Positions 37,115-46,696 of a stretch of DNA of 64,000 nt are shown here, piece by piece. Under the pieces are notes generated by a model. That model had not been told where the DNA came from. It did not search any database and was given only the letters and a program-made list of their open reading frames with translations. The stretch lies in assembly GCF_007066085.1 (NCBI RefSeq), contig NZ_CP041405.1:1798001-1862000 (forward strand). The letters are read 5' to 3'. The DNA comes from Paenibacillus thiaminolyticus. GTDB lineage: Bacteria > Bacillota > Bacilli > Paenibacillales > Paenibacillaceae. The position numbers and the translations under genes are program-made. Numbering within the stretch: the stretch's first letter is position 1; every line of letters begins with the position of its first letter.

Positions 37115-37411
37115 ACCCAGCGGCATCCGGAAGAACGTGTTAGACTCTCCCTCTGCCGGCCATACTATGGAAGTATGTTCATCAAGTCAGGTTAGACATT
37201 GTGAACAGTAACGACAAGTATGAATCCGGAATAATTCAGGGGGGTTCAGATGAATCGGCAACGCTTCCTTATTATGCTCACCGTCATCTCAGTATTGGGT
37301 TCGACGTTGGTTCCGGCTTCCGCCATTTCCCGTCAGGAGACGATGGCCCGTACAGCTGCGAACTCAGCGAATCCGTCCAAAACGCAACAACCATTTAAGA
37401 GGAGGATACAT

Positions 37412-39208
37412 ATGCAGCAATTAATGAAACGCTCGGAAGTTCCGCAGGAACACCGCTGGAAGCTGCAAGACCTGTTCGGCTCCCGGGCTGAATGGGATAA
37501 AGAATATGAACTTGTGCTTCAATTGGTCGAGAAAATGAAGCAGTACCACGGCAAGCTGAATGAAGCCGCCGCGCTCAAGGCATGCTTTGAGCTGGAAGAC
37601 GATATTTCCCTACATACAGAACGTTTATATGTGTACGCCAACATGAGCCATCACGAGGATACCGCCGATCCGGTCTATCAGGCGCTGTCCGAAAAAGCGA
37701 AGCAGCTGTCCGTGAAGGTCAGTGAAGCGCTCTCCTTCATTACGCCGGAGGTTCTGTCCTTGTCCGACGAGGAGTTGGATCGCTTGATTGCCGATCCTTC
37801 CCTGTCCGCATATCGCTTCACGCTCGTCGAGATGAAGCGCCAGAAGGCCCACGTGCTGAGTAAAGGCGAAGAAGCGCTGCTCGCACAGGTCGGCAATATG
37901 TCGAAGGCGCCGGAGACGATTTACAGCATGCTGAACAATGCGGACATGAAATTTCCGAAAATCAAAAACGAAAAGGGCGAGGAAGTGGAGTTGACGCATG
38001 GCCGTTACGTCCAATTCCTGGAGAGCCGCAACAGTGACGTGCGCCGGGCTGCTTTTGAAGGCGTCTACTCTACATACCGCAAGCAGCGTAACACGATTGC
38101 AGCGACGCTAAGCGCCAACGTAACCAAAAACTTGTTCTACGCACGGGCGCGCAAATATCCGTCCGCCCTGGAAATGTACCTGTTCGGTGACAATATTCCG
38201 AAAGAGGTATACACCAATCTGATCAATACGATTCATAAGCATTTACCGCTCATGCACCGTTACATGAAGCTGCGCAAGCAGCTGCTTCAGGTCGACGAGC
38301 TTCATATGTACGATCTGTTCGCGCCGGTGGTCGAAGAGTTCGACATGGACATTACGTTCGACGAAGCAAAGAAGATTGTCAAGGAGAGCTTGAAGCCGCT
38401 CGGCGAGAATTATCTGGCCGCGCTTCAGGAAGGCTTCGACAGCAGCTGGATCGACGTGTACGAGAACGAGGGCAAGCGTACCGGCGCATACAGCTGGGGC
38501 GCTTACGGCACCCACCCGTACGTGCTTTTGAATCATAAAGACAATCTGAACAGCATGTTCACGCTGACCCATGAGATGGGCCACGCGCTGCATTCGTATT
38601 ACTCGGACAACAATCTGCCTTACCGCGACGCGCAGTACACGATCTTCCTTGCGGAAGTGGCATCGACGCTGAACGAGGCGCTGCTAATGGACTACATGCT
38701 GAAGAAGACGAACGACAAGAAAGAAAAAATGTATCTGCTCGCCTACTATATCGATCAATTCCGCACGACGGTGTTCCGTCAGACGATGTTCGCCGAGTTC
38801 GAATTGCTTATCCACGAGCATGCCGAGAAGGGCGAGGCGCTGACCCCGCAGCTCCTGTGCGAAATCTACTATGATCTTAACAAAAAGTATTATGGTGACG
38901 ATATGGTTGTCGATCAAGACATCGAGATGGAATGGGCTCGCATTCCGCATTTCTATACGAGCTTCTATGTGTACAAATACGCAACCGGCTTCTCGGCGGC
39001 GCAAAGCTTCGCGAAGCAGATTCTCGATGAAGGCCAGCCGGCGGTTGACCGCTACCTCGGCTTCCTGAAGAGCGGCGGAAGCGATTATTCGATCAACATT
39101 CTCCAAAAAGCCGGTGTCGACATGTCCGCGCCTACGCCAATCGAGGAAGGCATGAGCCTGCTGGAATCGCTGATTGAAGAAATGGAAAAGATGGCTGCGG
39201 AAAAATGA
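37412..39208 (+). CDS. pepF: Oligoendopeptidase F (M3B metallopeptidase)
   Basis: A 598-residue zinc peptidase that cuts oligopeptides of about 7-17 residues. The active site is LTHEMGHALHSYY (HExxH), with the third ligand in IFLAEVASTLNEALL. The ATG at 37412 follows GAGGAGG and gives the usual PepF length. The same frame is open for 54 more codons to an ATG at 37250 that has its own GGGGGG site and encodes a clear signal peptide (LTVISVLGSTLVPASA). A secreted form from that start is possible. Opp and PepF commonly act together in peptide use, but here they are 19 kb apart. Confidence 0.95.
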   Translation: MQQLMKRSEVPQEHRWKLQDLFGSRAEWDKEYELVLQLVEKMKQYHGKLNEAAALKACFELEDDISLHTERLYVYANMSHHEDTADPVYQALSEKAKQLSVKVSEALSFITPEVLSLSDEELDRLIADPSLSAYRFTLVEMKRQKAHVLSKGEEALLAQVGNMSKAPETIYSMLNNADMKFPKIKNEKGEEVELTHGRYVQFLESRNSDVRRAAFEGVYSTYRKQRNTIAATLSANVTKNLFYARARKYPSALEMYLFGDNIPKEVYTNLINTIHKHLPLMHRYMKLRKQLLQVDELHMYDLFAPVVEEFDMDITFDEAKKIVKESLKPLGENYLAALQEGFDSSWIDVYENEGKRTGAYSWGAYGTHPYVLLNHKDNLNSMFTLTHEMGHALHSYYSDNNLPYRDAQYTIFLAEVASTLNEALLMDYMLKKTNDKKEKMYLLAYYIDQFRTTVFRQTMFAEFELLIHEHAEKGEALTPQLLCEIYYDLNKKYYGDDMVVDQDIEMEWARIPHFYTSFYVYKYATGFSAAQSFAKQILDEGQPAVDRYLGFLKSGGSDYSINILQKAGVDMSAPTPIEEGMSLLESLIEEMEKMAAEK

Positions 39209-39400
39209 ACAGGATGAATGGCGGGTTCCCTTTGGCGAATCCGCCATTTCTTTGCGCCTGCCAGCTCGACTACCTTGCCGAAGATGGCGGAAGCCGTTCG
39301 ATCCAAGGAGCCGGGAGCAAGTGAGAAATCAGCTTGTGACGGAAGGAGTCGAATATTATACTGGAAGGTAGATACATAGAAATCATGAGGAGGATGCCTG

Positions 39401-39748
39401 ATGCGCATTCAATGGTCCTTGATAGCAGGGCTTATCTTCGCTTTGATTACCGCCATCTTCGCCGTAATCAACGTGAATCCGGTACAAGTCAATCTGTTGT
39501 TCGGCACCTTCGAAGTGCCGCTCATCTTATTGATTCTCGGTTGCACGCTGCTGGGCGCCATCATTGTCGGCTCCTATAGCATCTATTTGCAGTACCGATC
39601 GCAGAAGAAAATTCAACAGTTGGAGCAGCAGCTTGCCCAACTGGCGCCGGAGGCTGAAGCAGCGGAAGAGGAAATGCCGCTCCCGCCGGCCAACGAGGAG
39701 GTTCAAGGACTTACCGCCGAGAGGCGAAATCAAGAAGATTTGGCATAG
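39401..39748 (+). CDS. LapA-domain (DUF1049) membrane protein
   Basis: A 115-residue protein: two membrane helices (about 5-25 and 38-62), VINVNPVQVNLLFGTFEVPL between them, and a coiled-coil tail (QKKIQQLEQQLAQLAPEA) that ends acidic. This is the LapA/YrvD layout; the E. coli relative takes part in envelope assembly. The ATG follows GAGGAGG. It is followed by a short hairpin (39752-39772, CGGCTTGCC/GGCAAGCCG) and by the M42 peptidase gene. Confidence 0.82.
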   Translation: MRIQWSLIAGLIFALITAIFAVINVNPVQVNLLFGTFEVPLILLILGCTLLGAIIVGSYSIYLQYRSQKKIQQLEQQLAQLAPEAEAAEEEMPLPPANEEVQGLTAERRNQEDLA

Positions 39749-39808
39749 CGGCTTGCCTTCGGCAAGCCGTTCCGGCTTATTTTCCAATATTGAGGAGGAA
39801 TTCGTACG

Positions 39809-40888
39809 ATGAATCAACCACACTCCCTGTCATCCCAGCCGCTGCGCGCTGACATTGATGAGAACTATGTCGCCTCTGTGCTAATGGAGCTGCTGAATAC
39901 TCCGTCTCCGACGGGCTACACCCATCATGTCATGAAGCGAATTGAAGTGGAAGCCACGCAGCTCGGGTACTCCTTCGAACTGACGCGCAAAGGCTGCGGC
40001 GTGATTCGCGTTCCCGGCTCGAACCGAGACAGCGGCAAGGTCATCGGCTTGTCTGCTCACGTCGATACGCTGGGCGCTATGGTCCGTTCGGTTCATAGCG
40101 ACGGCACGCTCCGCCTCACTTCCGTAGGCGGATTCATGATGCAGTCGATGGAGAATGAATACTGCCAAATTCATACCCGCAGCGGCAAAGTCTATACGGG
40201 CACGATCATGAGCAATCATCCGTCTGTGCACGTATACTCGGATGCCCGCGACTACCGCCGCGAGGAAGCGAACATGATCGTTCGCATCGACGAGCCGGTT
40301 CACTCGAAGCAGGATACGGAGCAGCTCGGCATCCGAACCGGGGATTACGTATCGTTCGACGCCCGCCCGTTACGGCTTCCGAACGGCTATATCAAATCCC
40401 GCCATCTGGATGACAAAGCGAGCGTCTCCGCCCTGTTCGGCATGCTGGAGAGCATGAAGCGCACAGGCTGGCAGCCTCACCATGACACCGTCATCTTTAT
40501 TACCAATTATGAAGAAATTGGCCATGGCGCTTCATATATTCCCCAGGAAATAACCGAAATGATCGCCATCGACATGGGGTGCATCGGCGATGATCTGGCT
40601 TGCAAGGAAACCGACGTCTCGATCTGCGCCAAAGATTCGTCCGGCCCTTACGATTACATGATGACGGGCCGGCTGATTGCATTGGCTGAACGGGAAGGCA
40701 TCGATTACGCCGTTGACGTCTATCCGCACTACGGTTCGGACGCATCCGCGGCGCTGCGCGGCGGCAATAATATTCGCGCCGCGCTCATCGGTCCGGGCGT
40801 CCATGCGTCCCATGCGATGGAGCGCACGCATTTGAAGGCCGTGTTGAACACGGCCCGGCTCGCTGCCGCGTATATTACCGAAGCATAA
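39809..40888 (+). CDS. M42-family aminopeptidase
   Basis: A 359-residue metallopeptidase of the glutamyl aminopeptidase/tetrahedral group. Metal and catalytic residues are in SAHVDTLG, RHLDDKASVSAL, TNYEEIGHG (Glu-Glu) and the late GPGVHASHAMERT histidine. The enzymes trim N-terminal residues from peptides in the cytoplasm. The ATG follows TTGAGGAGG. With PepF and the LapA gene it forms a likely co-directional group. Confidence 0.92.
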   Translation: MNQPHSLSSQPLRADIDENYVASVLMELLNTPSPTGYTHHVMKRIEVEATQLGYSFELTRKGCGVIRVPGSNRDSGKVIGLSAHVDTLGAMVRSVHSDGTLRLTSVGGFMMQSMENEYCQIHTRSGKVYTGTIMSNHPSVHVYSDARDYRREEANMIVRIDEPVHSKQDTEQLGIRTGDYVSFDARPLRLPNGYIKSRHLDDKASVSALFGMLESMKRTGWQPHHDTVIFITNYEEIGHGASYIPQEITEMIAIDMGCIGDDLACKETDVSICAKDSSGPYDYMMTGRLIALAEREGIDYAVDVYPHYGSDASAALRGGNNIRAALIGPGVHASHAMERTHLKAVLNTARLAAAYITEA

Positions 40889-40893
40889 GGAGA

Positions 40894-40941
40894 AGACAGG
40901 GGACGGACGCTGCCGGGAGGCGGGCGCTCTCCCCTGTCTTT
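40894..40941 (+). terminator. Terminator of the M42 peptidase gene
   Basis: AGACAGGGGA and TCCCCTGTCT form a 10-bp stem around a GC-rich loop; TTAG follows. Confidence 0.7.
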
Positions 40942-41032
40942 AGTCAGCAGTGCCCGCCTGTTCGCGAGCGCTGCCGACCGTCGTGAGTACCCCAGTTGGG
41001 ACAAAAGTAAGCTTCATGAAGGAGGAATTGGG

Positions 41033-42043
41033 ATGAAAGAACAATTCTCTGCCCTGGTCGTCGACCAGACCGCGGACGGCAATGTCTACACCGCCGTGCG
41101 CGAGCGGACGCTTGCCGATCTGCCGGAGGGCGCCGTAACGATACGCGTCGCCTATTCGGGCGTCAACTTCAAGGATGCCCTCGCCTGCTCGGCGGACGGG
41201 CATATCGTCAAGACCTACCCGTTCGTACCGGGCATCGATCTGTCCGGCATCGTCGCCGCCAGCGATGATCCGCGCTTCACGCCGGGACAACGCGTCCTCG
41301 TCACCGGATATGAGCTCGGCGTGTCGCATTTCGGCGGATTGAGCGAATATGCGCGCGTTCCCGGCGATTGGATCGTGCCGGTGCCGGAAGCGCTCAGCCT
41401 GCGCGATGCGATGGCCTTCGGCACGGCCGGGCTGACGGCGGCAATGGCCGTCGAGCGCCTGGAGCGGCACGGCCTGCGCCCTGGCGACGGACCGGTGCTC
41501 GTCACCGGCGCCAGCGGCGGCGTTGGCTCGCTGGCGATCGCCATGCTGGCGCAGCTTGGCTGCGAGGTCGTCGCAGCCAGCGGCAAGCCGGGGCTAAGCG
41601 ATGCGCTCCGGCAGCTCGGAGCCGCCAGCGTCGTATCTCGCGACGACTGGCGGCCGGAACGCCCGCGCGCGCTGGACAAGCAGCGCTGGGCCGGCGTCGT
41701 GGACGTCTGCGGAGGCGGCATCCTGGCCGCCGCAGTCGCTTCCACGAAGTATGGCGGCGCGGTGGCCGCCACGGGCATGACGGCGGGCGGAGATTGGCCC
41801 GCGAGCGTCTTCCCATTCATCCTGCGGGGCATCACGCTGTACGGCATCGACTCCGTCTATGCGCCGCATGAGCTGCGATTGAAGCTGTGGAGCCGCATGG
41901 CCTCCGATTGGCGCGATGCCGTTCACTTCGCTGGCTGGGTGCAGGAGCTCGGCCTGGAAGACGTGCCGGCTTATGTGCGGACCATGAGAGAAGGCGGCAT
42001 TTCCGGCCGGGCCGTCGTCCGGCTGAGCGGAGACGGAGAATAG
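41033..42043 (+). CDS. YhdH/YhfP-type quinone oxidoreductase (acrylyl-CoA reductase family)
   Basis: A 336-residue zinc-free medium-chain dehydrogenase. VAYSGVNFKDALA at the start, VPGIDLSGIV, and the NADPH loop VTGASGGVGSLAI near 160 identify the YhdH/YhfP group, related to acrylyl-CoA reductase AcuI. It probably reduces an activated double bond. The ATG follows GAAGGAGG. GC content is high (over 60%), higher than the neighbours, which may be simple codon bias. Confidence 0.88.
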   Translation: MKEQFSALVVDQTADGNVYTAVRERTLADLPEGAVTIRVAYSGVNFKDALACSADGHIVKTYPFVPGIDLSGIVAASDDPRFTPGQRVLVTGYELGVSHFGGLSEYARVPGDWIVPVPEALSLRDAMAFGTAGLTAAMAVERLERHGLRPGDGPVLVTGASGGVGSLAIAMLAQLGCEVVAASGKPGLSDALRQLGAASVVSRDDWRPERPRALDKQRWAGVVDVCGGGILAAAVASTKYGGAVAATGMTAGGDWPASVFPFILRGITLYGIDSVYAPHELRLKLWSRMASDWRDAVHFAGWVQELGLEDVPAYVRTMREGGISGRAVVRLSGDGE

Positions 42044-42087
42044 AAAAGGAACCCCAGTCCAATCGTCCGCAATTCTTTTGCCAACAG

Positions 42088-42124
42088 CAACAGACCGAGC
42101 GCATCACCCGCTCGGTCTGTTTTC
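42088..42124 (+). terminator. Terminator of the YhfP-like gene
   Basis: ACAGACCGAGCG and CGCTCGGTCTGT form a perfect 12-bp stem, followed by TTTTCTAAT. Confidence 0.88.
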
Positions 42125-42181
42125 TAATATGCGTGCCATGATTCGGCCCCCTGTATCCGCACAGGGGACTTCGGCTGCCTT

Positions 42182-42715
42182 CTATGCCCGACCCTGGGCC
42201 CGCTTGTACTGCTCCCACCGTTCGAGCAGCTTCCGGGCCACGTCGTCCAGCGGGTCCGAGAACGCCGCGACGGGAAGATTCACCGTCGACTCGACCATGC
42301 CGCGATTAGCGCGAAGAAGCGCACGCTTCCAGGATGGAAGATGGGCCAGCACTCGCTCAGGCTTCTCGACCTTGATGCCGATGAAGCGTTGACTCATGAA
42401 TGGATAGACGATAATATCAGTCACTTCCTCCCATCTCACCTCGCCTGCGCTGCTGAGCGAGGCATTATCCACGAACCCCTGCTCATGCAGGATAAGGGAA
42501 GGGCGCGGTGCGAGAATGCGCCACAGGGAATAGGCGAGCGTTACGGCGAAGAAGCAGACGCAGATGGCCCCTACCGCGACCGCAAAGCCTTCCTCGGCAT
42601 TCATGAGGAATATCCCTGCCGCGACGAACAGCGCCGAGCCGAGCAGGATAGGAATCATTTTGCGCTTGCTCGGATACAACTCTTCGGATCCGGGATACGA
42701 ATGCGTCGATTCCAA
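42182..42715 (-). CDS. STM3941-like membrane protein
   Basis: A 177-residue protein with two membrane helices (about 20-58) and a C-terminal soluble domain containing LILHEQGFVDNASLSSAGEV and WEEVTDIIVYPFMSQRFIGI. This matches the STM3941 group, whose soluble part looks like a PH-type domain; the role is unknown. I choose the TTG at 42715, nine bases after GGGAGG. Confidence 0.6.
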   Translation of the reverse strand: MESTHSYPGSEELYPSKRKMIPILLGSALFVAAGIFLMNAEEGFAVAVGAICVCFFAVTLAYSLWRILAPRPSLILHEQGFVDNASLSSAGEVRWEEVTDIIVYPFMSQRFIGIKVEKPERVLAHLPSWKRALLRANRGMVESTVNLPVAAFSDPLDDVARKLLERWEQYKRAQGRA

Positions 42716-42909
42716 TACACAGGACCTCCCGCTTAACGAATCTATAAGTATATACACACCGGGTGGTGCTTTGTAACAGCCTGTTCCGTGAGCAAGGTCC
42801 TCACCTTGGAAGCATCCGGACACATCCCGATTCATCCCGACACAACCCTGGTCAAGCTTCCGGGCATAAGCCGCTGCCGGCCGTCCCTAGGGCGTTTTGT
42901 TCGGAAACA

Positions 42910-42934
42910 AAGGGGAAAAGGTCTGCCTCCCCTT
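42910..42934 (-). terminator. Probable terminator of the ABC-F gene
   Basis: AAGGGGA and TCCCCTT pair around an 11-nt loop, overlapping the stop codon; TTTGTTT follows on the minus strand. Confidence 0.5.
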
Positions 42935-44861
42935 ATTTCTGCTTCTCCGCCTCGATCTGTTCCGCCAGCTCGCTCAAATAAGTCCACCGCTCCATCAGCG
43001 CTTCAAGCCGCTGCTGGGCCTCGCTCTCTTCCTTCATCAATTCCTGCAGCCGCGCAGAATCGCTGAAGGCCAGCTCCATATCCCGCTGGATCTGCTCAAT
43101 GCGCTCCTCCGCCTCCATGATGTCGTCTTCAATCCGCTCATATTCGCGTTCTTCCTTGTAAGACATTTTTAATCTCGGCTTCCGGTCCGGCCGTTCCGAT
43201 CTGCCAGACGAGGCCCCTTCCGCCGGCGTCTGCGCCTTCGGCTTCGGCTCGTCGGCCTCCTTCCCGTGCCGTGATGTCCATTCCATATACTCGCTATAGT
43301 TCCCGACATGCTGACGGATAGCGCCCTCTTCGAACGACCAGATCCGTTCAGCCACCCGATCCAGGAAATAGCGATCATGAGAAACCGCGATGACGACGCC
43401 CGGGAATTCGTCCAAATAATCTTCCAGCACGGCAAGCGTCTGCACATCCAGATCGTTCGTCGGCTCATCGAGCAGCAGCACATTCGGCGCTTCCATCAGC
43501 ATACGAAGCAGCTGTAAGCGACGCTTCTCGCCCCCGGACAGCTTACCGATTACGGCCCACTGCATCGCAGGCTCGAACAGGAACCGTTCCAGCATTTGCG
43601 CCGCCGTAATCGAATTGCCGTCTGCGGTGCGAACCGTCTCGGCCGCTTCGCGGATATATTCGATTACCCGCATCGACTCGTCCATCTCCGCATGCTCCTG
43701 GGTGAAGAAGCCGATGCGAACGGTTGGCCCGAGCACGATCGAACCGCCGTCAGGCTCGCGCTCGCCGGCTATGATGCGCAGCAGCGTCGACTTCCCGCTT
43801 CCGTTCGGGCCGATAATGCCGATGCGGTCCTCCGGCACGGCGATATAGCTCAGTCCCTGGAACAGCGGCCGATCCGCCAGCCGGGCCTCGACTTCGTCCA
43901 GCTCCATAATTTTTTTCCCGAGGCGGGCGGAGGCTGCCGAGATATCCACTTGCCCGTTCTGTCCCGGCCCTTCCTGCCTCTGCAGCGCCTCGAAGCGCTC
44001 GATCCGGGCCTTCTGCTTCGTCGTCCGCGCTCTTGCGCCGCGCCGGATCCAGGCTAGCTCCTGGCGGAGCAGGTTCTGACGCTTGTCCTCCGACGCCGCA
44101 TCCCGCGCTTCACGGTCTGCCTTGAGCTCCAGGAAACGCGAATAATTGGCTTCATAGAAGAACGCCCGTCCCCGATCCAGCTCCACGATCCGGTTCGCTA
44201 CCCGATCCAGGAAATAGCGGTCATGCGTAATCATCAGCAGCGCGCCGCTTCGCTTCTGCAGCATCGTCTCCAGCCAAGTGACCGTGTCGTTGTCGATATG
44301 GTTCGTCGGCTCGTCAAGCAGAAGCAGATCCGACGGATGGATGAGCGCCGCCGCAAGGGCGACGCGCTTGCGCTGGCCGCCGGACAGCTCCCCCATCTTG
44401 GCACCGAATTGATCCAGCCCAAGCCGTGATAGAATTGACTTCGCCTCGCTCTCCAGCTGCCAGGCCTGCAGCCGATCCATATCATCGGTCGCCCGGATGA
44501 AGGCCGCCTGCGCCGCTTCATCGTCCGGCCGTTGGGCGGCCCGTTCCAGCGCTTCCGTATATACGCGCACCGCCGTCATGTCGGGAGCATCTCCGCCCAA
44601 CACCTGATCCAGAATGGTCGCCTCCGGATCGAATTCCGGCTCCTGCGGCACGAAGCGGATTGTAATCTGGCTGCCGGCCAGCACTTTTCCCTGCTCAGGC
44701 TGCTCCCAGCCCGCTATTGTCCGCAGGAAGGTCGATTTCCCCGTCCCGTTGACGCCGATAATGCCGAACCGATCCCCTTCCTCAATGCCGAAGGATACGT
44801 CCCGGAACAGTATTTTATCGCCATAGCTTTTGCCCAGCTCTTCAATCGTCATGATGTGCAT
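42933..44861 (-). CDS. ABC-F ATPase (Uup/YfmR type)
   Basis: About 642 residues with two ABC domains and no membrane part. Walker A: GVNGTGKST and GPNGSGKST; signatures LSGGQRKR and LSGGEKRR; Walker B: LLLLDEPTNHID and VLLLDEPTNDLD. A linker rich in charge and a C-terminal coiled coil (about 570-642) identify Uup/YfmR rather than an antibiotic-resistance ABC-F. These proteins rescue stalled translation at the ribosomal E site. The ATG at 44861 follows GGGGGAAC; the ATG five codons earlier (44876) is also possible. Confidence 0.92.
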   Translation of the reverse strand: MHIMTIEELGKSYGDKILFRDVSFGIEEGDRFGIIGVNGTGKSTFLRTIAGWEQPEQGKVLAGSQITIRFVPQEPEFDPEATILDQVLGGDAPDMTAVRVYTEALERAAQRPDDEAAQAAFIRATDDMDRLQAWQLESEAKSILSRLGLDQFGAKMGELSGGQRKRVALAAALIHPSDLLLLDEPTNHIDNDTVTWLETMLQKRSGALLMITHDRYFLDRVANRIVELDRGRAFFYEANYSRFLELKADREARDAASEDKRQNLLRQELAWIRRGARARTTKQKARIERFEALQRQEGPGQNGQVDISAASARLGKKIMELDEVEARLADRPLFQGLSYIAVPEDRIGIIGPNGSGKSTLLRIIAGEREPDGGSIVLGPTVRIGFFTQEHAEMDESMRVIEYIREAAETVRTADGNSITAAQMLERFLFEPAMQWAVIGKLSGGEKRRLQLLRMLMEAPNVLLLDEPTNDLDVQTLAVLEDYLDEFPGVVIAVSHDRYFLDRVAERIWSFEEGAIRQHVGNYSEYMEWTSRHGKEADEPKPKAQTPAEGASSGRSERPDRKPRLKMSYKEEREYERIEDDIMEAEERIEQIQRDMELAFSDSARLQELMKEESEAQQRLEALMERWTYLSELAEQIEAEKQK

Positions 44862-44931
44862 CTTGCGTTCCCCCATTCACGTCCTATCTGCTTGCCCTGC
44901 GATTCGGCATGCCCCGCATACCACAGCCAAA

Positions 44932-44955
44932 GGGGAGAACCGCCGGTTCTCCCCC
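44932..44955. terminator. Palindromic hairpin between TetR and ABC-F genes
   Basis: GGGGAGAACCG and CGGTTCTCCCC form a near-perfect palindrome without a T-run. Its role may be termination of the TetR transcript or a protein site. Confidence 0.4.
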
Positions 44956-45114
44956 ATAATCTCGCTGTAATCTCCTTGCCGCTGTCCCGCTTTCCGCTTT
45001 AATCTCAATCCAGTGAGAAGATAGGCACCGCGGCAGCTTCCACCGCTTCCACTACTTCTACCGATTCGGCGCACTCTCTTCCCTCGCGGATCCTTCCCCT
45101 TCCTTCACACCCGG

Positions 45115-45693
45115 TCAAGCGGTTCCCGCTGCCGGGCAGCCGTGAATGAACAAATCAGCGACGAAGCGGATGCGCTGCTCCATATCTTGCTCGGTGAACT
45201 CAGAGGAGAACAGCATGTCCATCTTCATCATGTCCAGCATCCCCGTATACGACTTCGCATGAAGCACCGGCTCGGGCAGCTCGAAGCGCCGCATCAGGCC
45301 TGCCATCGCCTCGATGTAGCGTTGCATGAACTTGCACAGCGCCTGCATCATATCGGGATCTTTGTTCGGCGACTTGAAGAACAGATTCGTATACTGTCTC
45401 CGTCTGAAATAATAGCGCAGATGATGATCCGCAGCGAAGCGCAGCCCGTCCTCCAGCGAACCGGCCTGGCTCAAGCCGTAATCGAGCTCGCGCAAATATT
45501 GTTCAAAATCACGGACCGACATGGCCGTGAACAATTCTTCTTTGCTTTTGAAATAAATATAAATCGTTCCTTTGGCAATGCCGGCTTTCTCGGCAATATC
45601 CGACATCTTCGTCTCATAGAAGCCATTGGCACCGAAAAGCTCATAGGCCGCATCCAAGATCAGATGCAGTTTGTCGCTTTGCCCGTAACTCAT
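45115..45693 (-). CDS. TetR-family transcriptional regulator
   Basis: A 192-residue regulator. The N-terminal helix-turn-helix is ILDAAYELFGANGFYETKMS followed by DIAEKAGIAKGTIYIYFKSK, and an alpha-helical ligand domain with no recognisable specificity follows. The ATG at 45693 lies after GGAGGTGTGCCG; the six codons upstream form that site. TetR repressors usually control a close neighbour, here possibly the ABC-F gene 240 bp downstream on the same strand, but no operator was identified. Confidence 0.9.
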   Translation of the reverse strand: MSYGQSDKLHLILDAAYELFGANGFYETKMSDIAEKAGIAKGTIYIYFKSKEELFTAMSVRDFEQYLRELDYGLSQAGSLEDGLRFAADHHLRYYFRRRQYTNLFFKSPNKDPDMMQALCKFMQRYIEAMAGLMRRFELPEPVLHAKSYTGMLDMMKMDMLFSSEFTEQDMEQRIRFVADLFIHGCPAAGTA

Positions 45694-45803
45694 CGGCACA
45701 CCTCCTTCCAATCTGACGCAAGCCCTGCAATCCCGGCTGCTGATACGAATATATCACGAGATCGGCAAGTTGTCGATTTGACTCCCGTGTGCCATGTGAC
45801 GGC

Positions 45804-46667
45804 TTAGCCTCCGGCCAGCAACCAGATGAGACAGGAGACGGCCGCGCCGGCGCAGGAACAGAGCAGATTCACCCGATCGTTAGTGAGCCAGCGGTAGCCG
45901 CGCACGAGCTTCGTCGCATTTCCGCAATGCGAGGTCCGTTCCGTGTCCGCATCGCACTGCGGGCAGCAGTAGCCTGCCTGCAGGGTCGCGCCCAGCAGGG
46001 AGTCGAGCAGCGCCCCGGCCAAGCCCCCCAGCGTCCCGGCGAGCAGCAGAACGAACAGGGCGCGGAAGGACGTCTCCGGCCCGGTCTGCAGCGGATCGAG
46101 CAGCAGGAAGACGGCTGCGGCCACTCCGATAACGAAGGCTCCCGCCGCCGACGCCGTCGTGCCAAGCAGGGATACACCGCCGGACGTTCCCGGGGGAACG
46201 ACTCGGCCGGTCACGATCGATCGCGGCGGGCGGCGGCTCAGACTGCCGATCTCGGTCGCCCATGTATCGGCGTTCACCGAGGCCATCGCCCCGACGAAGA
46301 GGGCGACCCAAGCGGGATGGGGCGCGATAATATAGGCAAGACAGAGGATCAGGCCCAAGCCTCCATTGGCGAAGACCTGGCCTGCATCCCGGGTCCCTGT
46401 CTTTTCATAATTATCCTCGAAGCGCCCCTTCGCTCTCTTCTTCCACTTGGACCATAGCGTCGACGTCACAAAAAAAGTAAGCAGCAATCCGAACCAGATC
46501 AGCCCGCCGCTGCCGCAATAGATCGTCCCCATCACAATGGCCGCCGCGGCGCCGGATCCGGTTAACGACTTCTTCCACCATGCGGCCCCGGCCACCAGCA
46601 GACTTCCCAGCAGCCCGATAATCCAGGGACCCCAGCTCGTATGCCATCCGATAGCTTCCTGTATCAA
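45804..46667 (-). CDS. DUF92 (TMEM19-like) membrane protein
   Basis: A 287-residue protein with six to seven hydrophobic segments. FANGGLGLILCLAY, SVNADTWATEIGSLSRRPPR and GGVSLLGTTASAAGA are characteristic of DUF92 proteins, which include relatives of phosphatidate cytidylyltransferase-like and phytyl-phosphate kinase enzymes. A soluble loop with CCPQCDADTERTSHCG (four cysteines) could bind a metal. The start is a TTG after AGGAGG. Confidence 0.85.
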   Translation of the reverse strand: MIQEAIGWHTSWGPWIIGLLGSLLVAGAAWWKKSLTGSGAAAAIVMGTIYCGSGGLIWFGLLLTFFVTSTLWSKWKKRAKGRFEDNYEKTGTRDAGQVFANGGLGLILCLAYIIAPHPAWVALFVGAMASVNADTWATEIGSLSRRPPRSIVTGRVVPPGTSGGVSLLGTTASAAGAFVIGVAAAVFLLLDPLQTGPETSFRALFVLLLAGTLGGLAGALLDSLLGATLQAGYCCPQCDADTERTSHCGNATKLVRGYRWLTNDRVNLLCSCAGAAVSCLIWLLAGG

Positions 46668-46696
46668 TCGAATTCCTCCTACTCCTAGCCCGCCGG

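Noticed and set aside
42933..44876. Antibiotic-resistance ABC-F (Vga/Msr/OptrA type)
   Set aside because: The C-terminal coiled coil and the linker match Uup/YfmR proteins, and there is no leader-peptide attenuator upstream.
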